Positions 16,503 through 23,578 of a DNA stretch of 34,721 bases are shown here, one piece after another. The notes under the pieces were generated by a model, which was not told the origin of the DNA, searched no databases, and worked only from the letters and a program-made list of their open reading frames with translations. Within the stretch, counting starts at the first letter, position 1, and each line of letters starts with the position of its first letter. Made by a program: the position numbers and the translations under genes. This DNA comes from Actinomycetes bacterium (GTDB lineage Bacteria > Actinomycetota > Thermoleophilia > Solirubrobacterales > 70-9), in assembly GCA_023436605.1 (NCBI GenBank), contig JAEZIQ010000071.1, positions 1 to 34,721 on the forward strand, written 5' to 3'.

Positions 16503-16514
16503 GGGAAGGGCGTG

Positions 16515-16526
16515 AGCCTATAGCCT
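16515..16526. promoter_or_regulatory. Overlapping divergent -10 elements in a CTATAG palindrome
   Basis: The sequence AGCCTATAGCCT holds TATAGC/TAGCCT on the plus strand and TATAGG/TAGGCT on the minus strand around a shared CTATAG core. The distances to the two starts (16502 and 16541) are about 12-18 nt, allowing very short leaders. Confidence 0.45.
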
Positions 16527-16540
16527 CCCGCGCGGTTCAA

Positions 16541-17524
16541 GTGGCAGAGGGAAAAGTTGAAAACAACGCTCAGGTGACGGACGCTCTCCAGTGGGGCTAC
16601 TCGCTGGCCAACATCAGCGAGATCATGACCCCCTGTCTCGATGCGGCCAACGTCAAGAGCCTGCTCGAGATCGGTTCCTACGCCGGCGAGCTGACCGAAA
16701 CCCTGCTCGAATGGGCCGACGTTTCCGGCGCGAAGATCGCCACGGTCGAGCCGCTGCCGCCCGACCGGCTGCGTGATCTGGCCAGCCGTCGGCCGGAACT
16801 CGAGCTGATCGAGGACACCGGCGTCGGTGCCCTCTCGGGCCTTGAGACCCTGCCTGACGCGATCGTGATCGATGGCGATCACAACTACTACACGCTGACC
16901 CAGGAACTCGACAAGATTGCCGAGCTGGCCGGCGATGATCCGCTGCCACTCCTGCTCTTTCACGATGTCGGCTGGCCGCACGAGCGCCGCGACACCTATT
17001 ACGCCCCGGACCGCGTTCCGGAATCGGAGCGCCAGCCGCTGGCCAAGGACTGCACGATCGCCCCGGGCAACCCGGGTCTCAGCGACGGCGGCCTGCCGTA
17101 CGAGTACGCGGCCGCCTTCGAGGGTGGCCCGAAGAACGGTGTGCTGACCGCGATCGAGGACTTCATGGAACGGAACGATGGTCTGGAACTGGCCACCGTC
17201 CCGGTCTTTTTCGGGATGGGCATGCTCTGGCCGAAGTCAGCTCCCTGGGCCGACGAGGTCAGCAAGCTGATCGCTCCCTACGACCGTAACCCGGTCATGG
17301 AACGAGCCGAAGCGAACCGGGTCGCGCACCTGGTCCGCGGCCACATCGACGCCGCCACGATCCGCGAACAGCAGGCAAAGATCGCCCGCTACGAAGAACT
17401 GCTCGGGCGACTCCTCTCCTCAAGCTCGATGGGAGTAGCCGAACGCCTGACCAAACTCAAGCAACGCGGAAACCCGGTCTTCACCCGCCAGGAAATCCAG
17501 GACCTCCTGGATCAGGGTAAGTAA
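16541..17524 (+). CDS. Class I SAM-dependent methyltransferase (Methyltransf_24-like)
   Basis: The 327-residue product has a core fold at about residues 38-190. Motif I is LLEIGSYAGELTETLL, the acidic strand is VEPLP, and the diagnostic AIVIDGDHNYYTLTQEL is followed by LFHDVGWP. The HxD-type IDGDH and HD residues suggest a metal-assisted O-methyltransferase of the CmcI/MacroCin type. A C-terminal helical tail (about 250-327) is rich in Lys/Glu and may be coiled. The start is GTG at 16541. No good ribosome site is seen, and GTG 16574 is an alternative. It is transcribed alone and ends at a GGGCGGG hairpin. Confidence 0.85.
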   Translation: MAEGKVENNAQVTDALQWGYSLANISEIMTPCLDAANVKSLLEIGSYAGELTETLLEWADVSGAKIATVEPLPPDRLRDLASRRPELELIEDTGVGALSGLETLPDAIVIDGDHNYYTLTQELDKIAELAGDDPLPLLLFHDVGWPHERRDTYYAPDRVPESERQPLAKDCTIAPGNPGLSDGGLPYEYAAAFEGGPKNGVLTAIEDFMERNDGLELATVPVFFGMGMLWPKSAPWADEVSKLIAPYDRNPVMERAEANRVAHLVRGHIDAATIREQQAKIARYEELLGRLLSSSSMGVAERLTKLKQRGNPVFTRQEIQDLLDQGK

Positions 17525-17527
17525 GTC

Positions 17528-17547
17528 GGGCGGGGTCCAACCCGCCC
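17528..17547 (+). terminator. Hairpin just downstream of the methyltransferase stop
   Basis: GGGCGGG (17528-17534) and CCCGCCC (17541-17547) form a 7-bp GC stem with a 6-nt loop, 3 nt after the stop codon. No U-run follows. Confidence 0.45.
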
Positions 17548-17557
17548 TCCCAGGTAC

Positions 17558-17633
17558 ACCCGCCGGCCCACAGGGACCATCAGTAGTCGGCGAGCTTCGC
17601 TCCGCCTCCAAGTTCAACCCGCCGGCCCACAGG
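17558..17633. repeat. Pair of exact 17-bp direct repeats
   Basis: ACCCGCCGGCCCACAGG occurs at 17558-17574 and again at 17617-17633, 59 bp apart. The copies are identical over 17 bases. Confidence 0.7.
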
Positions 17634-17639
17634 CCCCCG

Positions 17640-17727
17640 GATGGTTGGGCCGGCTCTGTTCTAATTGGCTCGGGGATGGTTTGCCGACCGGTTTGATGGA
17701 TGGGCCGGCTCTGTTTTAGGTGACTCG
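17640..17727. repeat. Pair of 33-bp imperfect direct repeats
   Basis: Copies at 17640-17672 and 17695-17727 share GGGCCGGCTCTGTT and differ at a few positions. They are 55 bp apart, close to the 59-bp spacing of the neighbouring repeat pair. This suggests decay of a longer tandem unit. Confidence 0.6.
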
Positions 17728-17736
17728 TGGCTGGTG

Positions 17737-17777
17737 GGTGACGCGGTGTTGTTCGCTGGGAACCTCACCGCGTCACC
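17737..17777. terminator. Perfect 12-bp inverted repeat
   Basis: GGTGACGCGGTG (17737-17748) and CACCGCGTCACC (17766-17777) form a perfect stem with a 17-nt loop between convergent genes. It could be a bidirectional terminator or a protein-binding palindrome. Confidence 0.5.
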
Positions 17778-17808
17778 GAGCCGCTTCCGGGTCCGGGTAG
17801 CCGCCGGG

Positions 17809-17896
17809 GCGGGCGCGCGTGCCCGGGGCACGCAGGAGTAGCGAGGCCGGAGGCCGAGCGCATCCCGCGTCCCGGGGGATGCCTGCCCGCGCCCGC
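17809..17896. other. Nested hairpin cluster (three-way-junction-like)
   Basis: Outer arms GCGGGCGCG (17809-17817) and CGCGCCCGC (17888-17896) are perfect complements. Between them lie GCGTGCC/GGCACGC (17817-17833, 3-nt loop) and GCATCCC/GGGATGC (17860-17882). The layout resembles a REP-like element or a structured RNA. Its function is unknown. Confidence 0.45.
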
Positions 17897-17906
17897 GGAG
17901 TAACGA

Positions 17907-18812
17907 CTAGTAGGACTTTTCGGGCTTCTTCTTGAAGAGCGAGGTGAACCAGCGGAGCGGCCTGGTCAGCTTCCAGCTCTTGCTGTTGAGGATCTCGTCG
18001 AGTTCCTTTTCGAAGACCTCGTTGATCAGGCGACCGGCCCCGGCCATGGTCCGCGCGGCTGAGGCTTCCGCCTCGGCCCTTCTCGCACGGCCTTCCCAGT
18101 AATCCTCCCGTCGGCCTTCGGGGGAAGGCAGCATGTGATCCCACTTCTTGGAGAAGTTGACGTGGGCGTTGACCCAGCTGTCGACGTCCCGGATCAGTTC
18201 GATCGAGTGATGGTGGACCACCTTCAGATCGGCGGTCACGACCTTCTTGCCGGCGTCACGAGCCTGGAAGCTGATGTCGAAGTCGTAACCGTGCAGGGCG
18301 CTGCCGGTGATCTCGTCGAAGCGCAGGTTCTTGATCGCCCAGGGGGAGAAAGCGATCACGAAGCCGTCGATCATGTCCACTTCGCCGAGGCTGGCGTAGG
18401 ACGGAGTCTCCGAGGCAAGCCAGGTCAGAGCGGGAATCTCGCCGCCACCCAGGTCGTCATAGACGTGGGTGAAAGAGGCCCAGGTCACGGCGCCCTCCCA
18501 CCAGGCGATGCTGCGGACTCCGATCGCCCCTGCGCATCCGACCAGGGCCACATCCGGGTCCTTGAACTCGTTGCGGATCTTCTGGATGAACTCCGGATCC
18601 TGGATCTGCGCGTCCTGGTGAATCAGGACGAGGAACTCGAGGTCCTCCATCTTGGCGGCCTCGTCAAGAATGATGTTGTAGCTGCGGAAAAGGCTGCCGG
18701 CGCTGGCCCGGCTGAGCACCACCGTGTCCGGTTCCGCCGCAAGGGCGATGCCCGGTTCGGCCAGGGCTTCGTACTTCTCAGGGGATGTGACGGCACTTCC
18801 GATGGCTACCAA
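17907..18812 (-). CDS. StrF-type glycosyltransferase (Glyco_tranf_2_5-like)
   Basis: The 301-residue product begins VAIGSAVTSPEKYEALAEPGI and has FRSYNIILDEA. It shows LVLIHQDAQIQDPEF, the HxD motif that replaces the usual GT2 DxD in StrF-like proteins. Further on are DMIDGFVIAFSPWAI and HGYDFDISFQARDAGKKV, the acceptor-side region. The C-terminal NSKSWKLTRPLRWF is a motif often found at the end of actinobacterial sugar transferases. The only in-frame start is TTG at 18812, and a GAAAGG sits about 15 nt upstream, too far for a normal site. It ends a three-gene minus-strand operon and follows the methyltransferase by 27 nt. Its donor sugar is unknown. Confidence 0.8.
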   Translation of the reverse strand: MVAIGSAVTSPEKYEALAEPGIALAAEPDTVVLSRASAGSLFRSYNIILDEAAKMEDLEFLVLIHQDAQIQDPEFIQKIRNEFKDPDVALVGCAGAIGVRSIAWWEGAVTWASFTHVYDDLGGGEIPALTWLASETPSYASLGEVDMIDGFVIAFSPWAIKNLRFDEITGSALHGYDFDISFQARDAGKKVVTADLKVVHHHSIELIRDVDSWVNAHVNFSKKWDHMLPSPEGRREDYWEGRARRAEAEASAARTMAGAGRLINEVFEKELDEILNSKSWKLTRPLRWFTSLFKKKPEKSY

Positions 18813-18839
18813 GAGACGGTGAACATACCTTTCTGAAGG

Positions 18840-19529
18840 TCAGGAACGCCGGGCGATGACCACATTGTGGGCGCAGAAAGTGCGCGCACCAGGGACCTTT
18901 TCGACCGCCTTCTCGAAAACCTGTGCGGCCCCGAGCAACGAAGGCGGCACAAAATCGGGAACCATTCCGAGACGGCGGCTCGACTGGACAACGGCTCCAC
19001 CGTCGCTCAGTCCGCCGGTGATCTCGGCCTCCGGAATCAGCCGTTCGGAACCGTCGTCCTGGGGGACCCGGGCCATCAGGTGCTTCCAGTACGGATTGCG
19101 GGGATTGTGGTCCCAGACCATGGCCAGGCCGCCCGGCCGGGTCACCCGGACCATCTCGGTCAGGGACTTGTGGACGTCTTCCGGATCGGCGATGTGGTGC
19201 ATGACCGCGACACAGAAAGTCAGATCGAACGAACCGTCTTCGAACGGCAGCTCGGTGGCCGATCCCTGGACAGCCTCGACCCGGGTGTCCCTGCCCCTCA
19301 GGTGTTCGAGCATGCCCTCCGAGGGATCAAGCCCGGTCACCTCGTAGCCGAGGTCGGCCAGCCGCGAGGCGACCACCCCGGTGCCACAGCCAGCATCCAG
19401 AACCTTGCCGCCGCCGGGCAGGAGGTCACCGATCAGGCGAACCCGCTTGTCCAGGTAGTGCTGGACAACGTGTGGGGGCAGAGACTCGTCGTACTGATCG
19501 GCGATCTCGTCGAAGTGCCGTTCACTCAC
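18840..19529 (-). CDS. Class I SAM-dependent methyltransferase (Methyltransf_11-like)
   Basis: The 229-residue product has a typical UbiE/Methyltransf_11 layout. An N-terminal HFDEIADQYDESLPPHV precedes motif I VLDAGCGTGVVASRL, the acidic VTGLDPSEGM, the motif IV strand GSFDLTFCVAVMHHI, and a PGGLAMVWDHNPRNPY loop. The last feature recalls methyltransferases next to glycosyltransferase genes. The ATG at 19529 overlaps the stop of the membrane glycosyltransferase by 4 nt. The likely role is methylation of a lipid-linked or nucleotide sugar, inferred from context. Confidence 0.88.
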   Translation of the reverse strand: MSERHFDEIADQYDESLPPHVVQHYLDKRVRLIGDLLPGGGKVLDAGCGTGVVASRLADLGYEVTGLDPSEGMLEHLRGRDTRVEAVQGSATELPFEDGSFDLTFCVAVMHHIADPEDVHKSLTEMVRVTRPGGLAMVWDHNPRNPYWKHLMARVPQDDGSERLIPEAEITGGLSDGGAVVQSSRRLGMVPDFVPPSLLGAAQVFEKAVEKVPGARTFCAHNVVIARRS

Positions 19530-21100
19530 GGTTTGCCCCCGGCTGATTTCCGGTCCTTGACAAAGGTGGTCAGGACGAGCGGCTTCAGTCCGTCCCGCGT
19601 GATCTGGCTTTCGATGCTCCAGCCGGGCGGAACTTCGACCGTCCTCCAGTCGACCATGAAAGTGGTGGTTCCGTCTTCGTTCAATACAGGTGTCCGTTCT
19701 TCGCTGACCGTCAGGAGGCGGACCGGACCGTCGGTATCGAAGGCCTGGTTCGTTATTGCCTGGGGATCGTAGTCGGCGTAGATCCCCTCGATGAAGTCGG
19801 GCCGGTCCTGCAGATTGGTGAGGCGGAACTCGGGCAGGTCACTCTCCAGATAGCCGTCGAGGGGTGAGAGGGGCGCGGGACTGAGGAAGGCTCCGTCAAG
19901 CAGGGTCCCGCCCCGATCTTCGGTGGCCCCCACGTCCCGGGCGATCTTGTTGAAGGACATCGTCGAGTTGCCCGGATCGATGATGTGTACGGTCGAGAAC
20001 GAGTAACCGACCAGGATCAGGGCCAGGGCGAGGACACCCCAGATCCGGCCCGCCATCAGGCAGAGGATGGCGATCAGGAACGGGATCGCGGCCCAGGCGG
20101 GGGCCAGGTTCCGCGAACCGAAGATGTCGGTACCCAGGGCGAGCAGCAAGAGCTCTCCGGCGACCACGGTTCCGGCCATCAGCACCGCGAGCCACGCTCC
20201 GCGCCACCGCTCGGGGCCGGGGCGCCGGATCCGTCCCCGGATCAGGGCCACGGCGATCGAGGCAAGAGCGATGAGCATCCCGGCCGAACCGATCAGCGTG
20301 TCGGGACGAGAGAGAAAGCTCGGCTGGGTGATCGTGATCCGCAGGAAGACGAGCTGCTCGATCGCCTGGCGCTTGGCGAGGAACCCGGAGCCCTGGATCT
20401 GCTGCAGGATGTAGCTGGTCGGTGAGTCGAGGTCGGCCTTGAAACCGGCCAGCCACGGGGCGAAGAGCAGGAAGGACAGCCCCGAGAAGATCAGGGCCCT
20501 GACCCGCAGGGCCGGGAAGAACCAGAGCACCCAGATCAGGTGACCAACCACCAGCAGGCCCGCGGTGTAGTGGCTGTAGACGGCCAGGCAGCTGGCCACG
20601 GCCCAGCCCAGCCAATGCCAGTTGCTGCCCTTTTCGGAGGTCGCCTCGAGCAGGAACCAGGTGGCGAGGAGGAGCAGCAGCGTCATCACCGCGTAGGCCC
20701 GCGCGTTGGCCGAGAAGTAGACGAGGAAGGGTGAGACGGTGGCGATCGCCGTCGCGTAGATCGCGCCGCGGCGGCCGATCATCTTCAGGCCCACGAGGTA
20801 CACGAGGGGGATGGTCAGGACCCCGGCGATCATCGACGGGATACGGATCGCCTCCGGAGTCTGGCCGAAGATCCAGGAGCTCACCTTGGCCAGCAGAAAG
20901 AAGAACGGGGGGCTGATTTCTGCGTCCGAGTAGACCGCGGAGACGACTCCGAACAGGTCGTTGCCCCGTATGATCCACAGCGTTGACATCTCATCGCCAA
21001 GGGCCGAATCCCGGAACATCAGGATGCGCAGGACGAGGCCGACCAGGGCCATGCCGATGACGGCCGCCCACAGCCAACGCTTGTTCCCTTCCAGCTTCAA
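19526..21100 (-). CDS. Integral membrane glycosyltransferase (ArnT/PMT-2, GT39-83-like)
   Basis: The 524-residue product has about 11-12 membrane segments in residues 10-395 and a soluble C-terminal domain. The first loop contains the acidic DE (RDSALGDEMST, Asp36-Glu37) that defines GT-C polyprenol-phosphate-dependent enzymes. The next loop DAEISPPFFFLLAKV matches the conserved PMT pattern. It would transfer a sugar from a polyprenyl-phosphate donor on the outer face of the membrane. The start is TTG at 21100 with TAGGCT 10 nt before it. It heads the operon that continues through the methyltransferase and the StrF-type transferase. The donor may come from a GT2 such as 12319-13035 or 22814-23578. 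Confidence 0.85.
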   Translation of the reverse strand: MKLEGNKRWLWAAVIGMALVGLVLRILMFRDSALGDEMSTLWIIRGNDLFGVVSAVYSDAEISPPFFFLLAKVSSWIFGQTPEAIRIPSMIAGVLTIPLVYLVGLKMIGRRGAIYATAIATVSPFLVYFSANARAYAVMTLLLLLATWFLLEATSEKGSNWHWLGWAVASCLAVYSHYTAGLLVVGHLIWVLWFFPALRVRALIFSGLSFLLFAPWLAGFKADLDSPTSYILQQIQGSGFLAKRQAIEQLVFLRITITQPSFLSRPDTLIGSAGMLIALASIAVALIRGRIRRPGPERWRGAWLAVLMAGTVVAGELLLLALGTDIFGSRNLAPAWAAIPFLIAILCLMAGRIWGVLALALILVGYSFSTVHIIDPGNSTMSFNKIARDVGATEDRGGTLLDGAFLSPAPLSPLDGYLESDLPEFRLTNLQDRPDFIEGIYADYDPQAITNQAFDTDGPVRLLTVSEERTPVLNEDGTTTFMVDWRTVEVPPGWSIESQITRDGLKPLVLTTFVKDRKSAGGKP

Positions 21101-21116
21101 AGTCCGAGGCAGCCTA
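21101..21116 (-). promoter_or_regulatory. -10 element of the membrane glycosyltransferase operon
   Basis: On the minus strand TAGGCT (21111-21116) ends 10 nt before the TTG start at 21100. It lies in a 33-bp divergent gap. The plus strand shows only TAGCCG over the same CTAG core, which misses the final T. Confidence 0.4.
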
Positions 21117-21133
21117 GCCGTGGAACGGGCCTC

Positions 21134-21901
21134 GTGAGCTCAAGGATCACCGGCGAACGGGTAATGACCCCCGAGGGGGGCTTCAACCCGACCTGGCAGC
21201 GGCACGTCGCTGCCTACCGTCTGGCCGAGCCGGAATTCGGACCGGGGCGCCTGCTCGACCTCGGCTGCGGAGTCGGTCACAGCTTCGACCTGCTCGCCCC
21301 GCGCGAAACGGTGGGGATCGACATCGACCCAGGGGCACTCGAAGGCCAGAACCGGGAGACGGTGGTCGCGGACATGCGCCGGATCCCGTTCCCGGACTCG
21401 AGCTTCGAGTCGGTGCTTTCGGTGCATTCGGTCGAGCACGTGCCCGATCCCGAGCGGGTGATCGCCGAGGTTTCGAGGGTGATTGAAACCGAGGGCACCG
21501 CGGTGTTCGTTACCCCGAACCGCCTCACCTTCGGCAAGCCCGACGAGATCATCGATCCCTTCCACTTCATCGAGTTCGATGCGACCGAACTCGAAGCACT
21601 CTGCGCGCAGGGCTTCTCGGAAGTCGAGGTCCGCGGCATCTTCGGGTCGGAGCGCTACATGGCGATCCACGACGAGGAGCGCGAGAAGCTGGACCGGCTG
21701 CTCCGGCTCGACCCGCTGCGTCTGCGCCGGCTCGTTCCTACCCGGGGCAAACAGAGGCTCTACGACCTGATGCTGCGCCGCTCCCGCAAGGAAGTTGACC
21801 CACGCGCCGAGGCGATCACCCCGGATGACTTCCGCCTTGAGAGTGAAGGACTGGAAGCCAGCCTCGACGTGGTGGCGATCTGCCGGAGTCCGCGCCGTTG
21901 A
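21134..21901 (+). CDS. Class I SAM-dependent methyltransferase
   Basis: The 255-residue product opens RITGERVMTPEGGFNPTW, a pattern seen in methyltransferases of glycan loci. It shows motif I LLDLGCGVGHSFDLL, an acidic VGIDIDPG, the motif IV VLSVHSVEHVPDPE, and a VFVTPNRLTFGKPDEIIDPFH loop. That loop is characteristic of the sugar/lipid-acting Methyltransf_11 subgroup. The start is GTG at 21134. The last base pairs overlap the next gene (TTGA). It starts a run of three overlapping plus-strand genes ending at 23578. The target is unknown. Confidence 0.87.
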   Translation: MSSRITGERVMTPEGGFNPTWQRHVAAYRLAEPEFGPGRLLDLGCGVGHSFDLLAPRETVGIDIDPGALEGQNRETVVADMRRIPFPDSSFESVLSVHSVEHVPDPERVIAEVSRVIETEGTAVFVTPNRLTFGKPDEIIDPFHFIEFDATELEALCAQGFSEVEVRGIFGSERYMAIHDEEREKLDRLLRLDPLRLRRLVPTRGKQRLYDLMLRRSRKEVDPRAEAITPDDFRLESEGLEASLDVVAICRSPRR

Positions 21902-22821
21902 GTCGAATCACCGCGGTCGACTGGAGCGGCGAGAAGGCGACGGCCTGCGCCTGGTGCGACGAACCGCTGACTGCCGGCGCAACCAGGAAGATCGGCCGGA
22001 CCGAGTGTGGCTTCTGCGGCAGCGCGACCACCGACCCGCTTCCCGACGCGGCTTCACTTGATGCGGCCTACGGCGAGTGGTACTGGCCGAAGTCCGGCAA
22101 GCGGTTCGGCCTGATCGGCGACGCGATGCTGCGCCGGTCCCGGGCCGCGATGGCGAACCGGATCGACGAGATCGCCCCGCCCGGACCGGTGCTCGACGTC
22201 GGGGCGGGCGAGGGAACCCTGATCGACGCCCTCAAGGCCCGGGGCCGCGAGGCCTCCGGGCTCGAACGACTGCCGACCCGTGAGGACATCGTCGACCTTC
22301 CCCTAACCGAGGTCGAAGGTCGGTACGCGGCGATCGTCTTCTGGCACTCGCTGGAGCACCTGCCCGATTCCGGGGCGGTGCTCAAGGCCGCTTCCGAGCG
22401 ACTGGTGCCCGGCGGCGTCGTGATCGTCGCGGTGCCCGACCTCTCCAGCCGCCAGGCCCGACTGTTCGGTGACCGCTGGCTCCACCTGGATCTGCCCAGG
22501 CACCTCGTTCACCTCACCACCGCCTCGCTCTCGGCCGGGATGGAAAGGAACGGACTCAGGGTGGAAGGCGTGTCCCGCACCCGCGGCGGCCAGAACCTGA
22601 TCGGGTGGCTGGACGGATTCGTCGCCTCGCTTCCCGGCCGGCTCGACCTCTACCAGGCCCTCCGCCGCAAGGAAGCAAGACGGATTTCGATGAGTCCCGG
22701 ACGGCGGGCCGCCTCGATCCTGACGGGGATTGCGCTCGCGCCCCTGGCGCTAGTATGCGCCACGGCCGAGGCCCTGAGCGGCCCGTCGGGAACCGTCTAC
22801 ATCGAAGGCCGCCTTGTCTGA
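21898..22821 (+). CDS. Zinc-ribbon-containing class I methyltransferase (Methyltransf_23-like)
   Basis: The 307-residue product has an N-terminal zinc-ribbon-like motif with CAWC and CGFC pairs in residues 17-40, similar to sugar C-methyltransferases that carry an N-terminal metal site. A methyltransferase core follows at about 95-220: VLDVGAGEGTLIDALKARG, an IVFWHSLEHLPD motif and a GGVVIVAVPDLSS strand. A conserved RWLHLDLPRHLVHLT segment is typical of Methyltransf_23 proteins in glycan clusters. A hydrophobic stretch near the C-terminus (AASILTGIALAPLALVCATAE) could anchor it to the membrane. The start is TTG at 21898, overlapping the upstream stop. The 3' end overlaps the next gene by 8 nt. 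Confidence 0.83.
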   Translation: MSRITAVDWSGEKATACAWCDEPLTAGATRKIGRTECGFCGSATTDPLPDAASLDAAYGEWYWPKSGKRFGLIGDAMLRRSRAAMANRIDEIAPPGPVLDVGAGEGTLIDALKARGREASGLERLPTREDIVDLPLTEVEGRYAAIVFWHSLEHLPDSGAVLKAASERLVPGGVVIVAVPDLSSRQARLFGDRWLHLDLPRHLVHLTTASLSAGMERNGLRVEGVSRTRGGQNLIGWLDGFVASLPGRLDLYQALRRKEARRISMSPGRRAASILTGIALAPLALVCATAEALSGPSGTVYIEGRLV

Positions 22822-23578
22822 AACAGGAAATGAAGGAAGCGCTCGACCGAAGGTGATCGTGGTCATGCCGGCACGGCAGGCCGCGGCAACTCTGGAGAGC
22901 ACCTTTGCCGCTATCCCCCAGGACGTGGTCGACGAGGTGATCCTGGTCGACGACTCCTCGACCGACGACACGGTCGACCTGGCCCGCTCGCTGAACGTCG
23001 ACGTCGTGTGGCATCCCCATCAGGTCGGTTACGGCGGCAACCAGAAAACCTGTTACCTCCAGGCCCTGCAGCGCGGGGCGGACGTCGTGGTGATGCTCCA
23101 CCCCGACGGCCAGTACGAACCGGGCCTGATTCCGAGCATGGTCGAGCCGATCGCCAACGGGGAGGCCGACCTGGTCCTCGGATCGCGGCTGCTGGTGCCG
23201 GGCTGGGCCCTTGATGCCGGCATGCCCCGGTGGAAGTTTCTGGCCAACCGCTTCCTGACCACGATCCAGAACCGGATCATGGGCACCAACCTGTCCGAAG
23301 CCCACACCGGGTACCGGGCCTATTCCCGCGAACTGCTGCTCACGGTGCCCTTCCTGCGCAACTCGCTCGACTTCGTTTTCGATGCCGAGCTGCTCTACCA
23401 GGCTTCCTACATGGGCTTCCGGATCGAAGAGGTCCCGGCTCGTTGCCGCTACTTCGACGACATGTCCTCGGTCGGCTTCAAGACCGGTGTCGTCTACGGG
23501 CTGAAGACGCTATGGGCCGGTCTGCGCCTGATCCTGCACCGGGCCCGCATCCTGCCCTCCCGGAAGTTCATCCGCTGA
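22814..23578 (+). CDS. Family 2 glycosyltransferase, polyprenyl-phosphate sugar synthase-like
   Basis: The 254-residue product has VIVVMPARQAAATLESTFAAIP, the VDDSSTDDT nucleotide-binding motif and the LHPDGQYEP metal site. A HTGYRAYSRELL acceptor motif is shared with dolichol/undecaprenyl-phosphate transferases. It has no C-terminal membrane pair. The start is TTG at 22814, 8 nt inside the upstream methyltransferase. The 3' 69 bp overlap the end of the opposing membrane-protein gene, so both strands code there. It probably supplies a lipid-linked sugar to the GT-C-like protein encoded next door. Confidence 0.88.
   Translation: MSETGNEGSARPKVIVVMPARQAAATLESTFAAIPQDVVDEVILVDDSSTDDTVDLARSLNVDVVWHPHQVGYGGNQKTCYLQALQRGADVVVMLHPDGQYEPGLIPSMVEPIANGEADLVLGSRLLVPGWALDAGMPRWKFLANRFLTTIQNRIMGTNLSEAHTGYRAYSRELLLTVPFLRNSLDFVFDAELLYQASYMGFRIEEVPARCRYFDDMSSVGFKTGVVYGLKTLWAGLRLILHRARILPSRKFIR

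Larger units (their letters stand above)
17525..17906. other. Gene-free, palindrome-rich intergenic region
   Basis: These 382 bp separate two convergent genes. I see no credible gene: short open frames here lack a ribosome site and recognisable content. The region holds a hairpin right after the plus-strand stop, two pairs of short direct repeats, a perfect 12-bp inverted repeat, and a cluster of nested GC-rich hairpins near the minus-strand stop. Each is listed separately. Confidence 0.7.

Noticed and set aside
17558..17727. Possible CRISPR array
   Set aside because: There are only two copies of each repeat, the repeats differ, and there is no cas gene nearby.
17809..17896. Possible tRNA (cloverleaf-like fold)
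   Set aside because: The nested hairpins lack the conserved T-loop and D-loop bases and a CCA-compatible acceptor stem.
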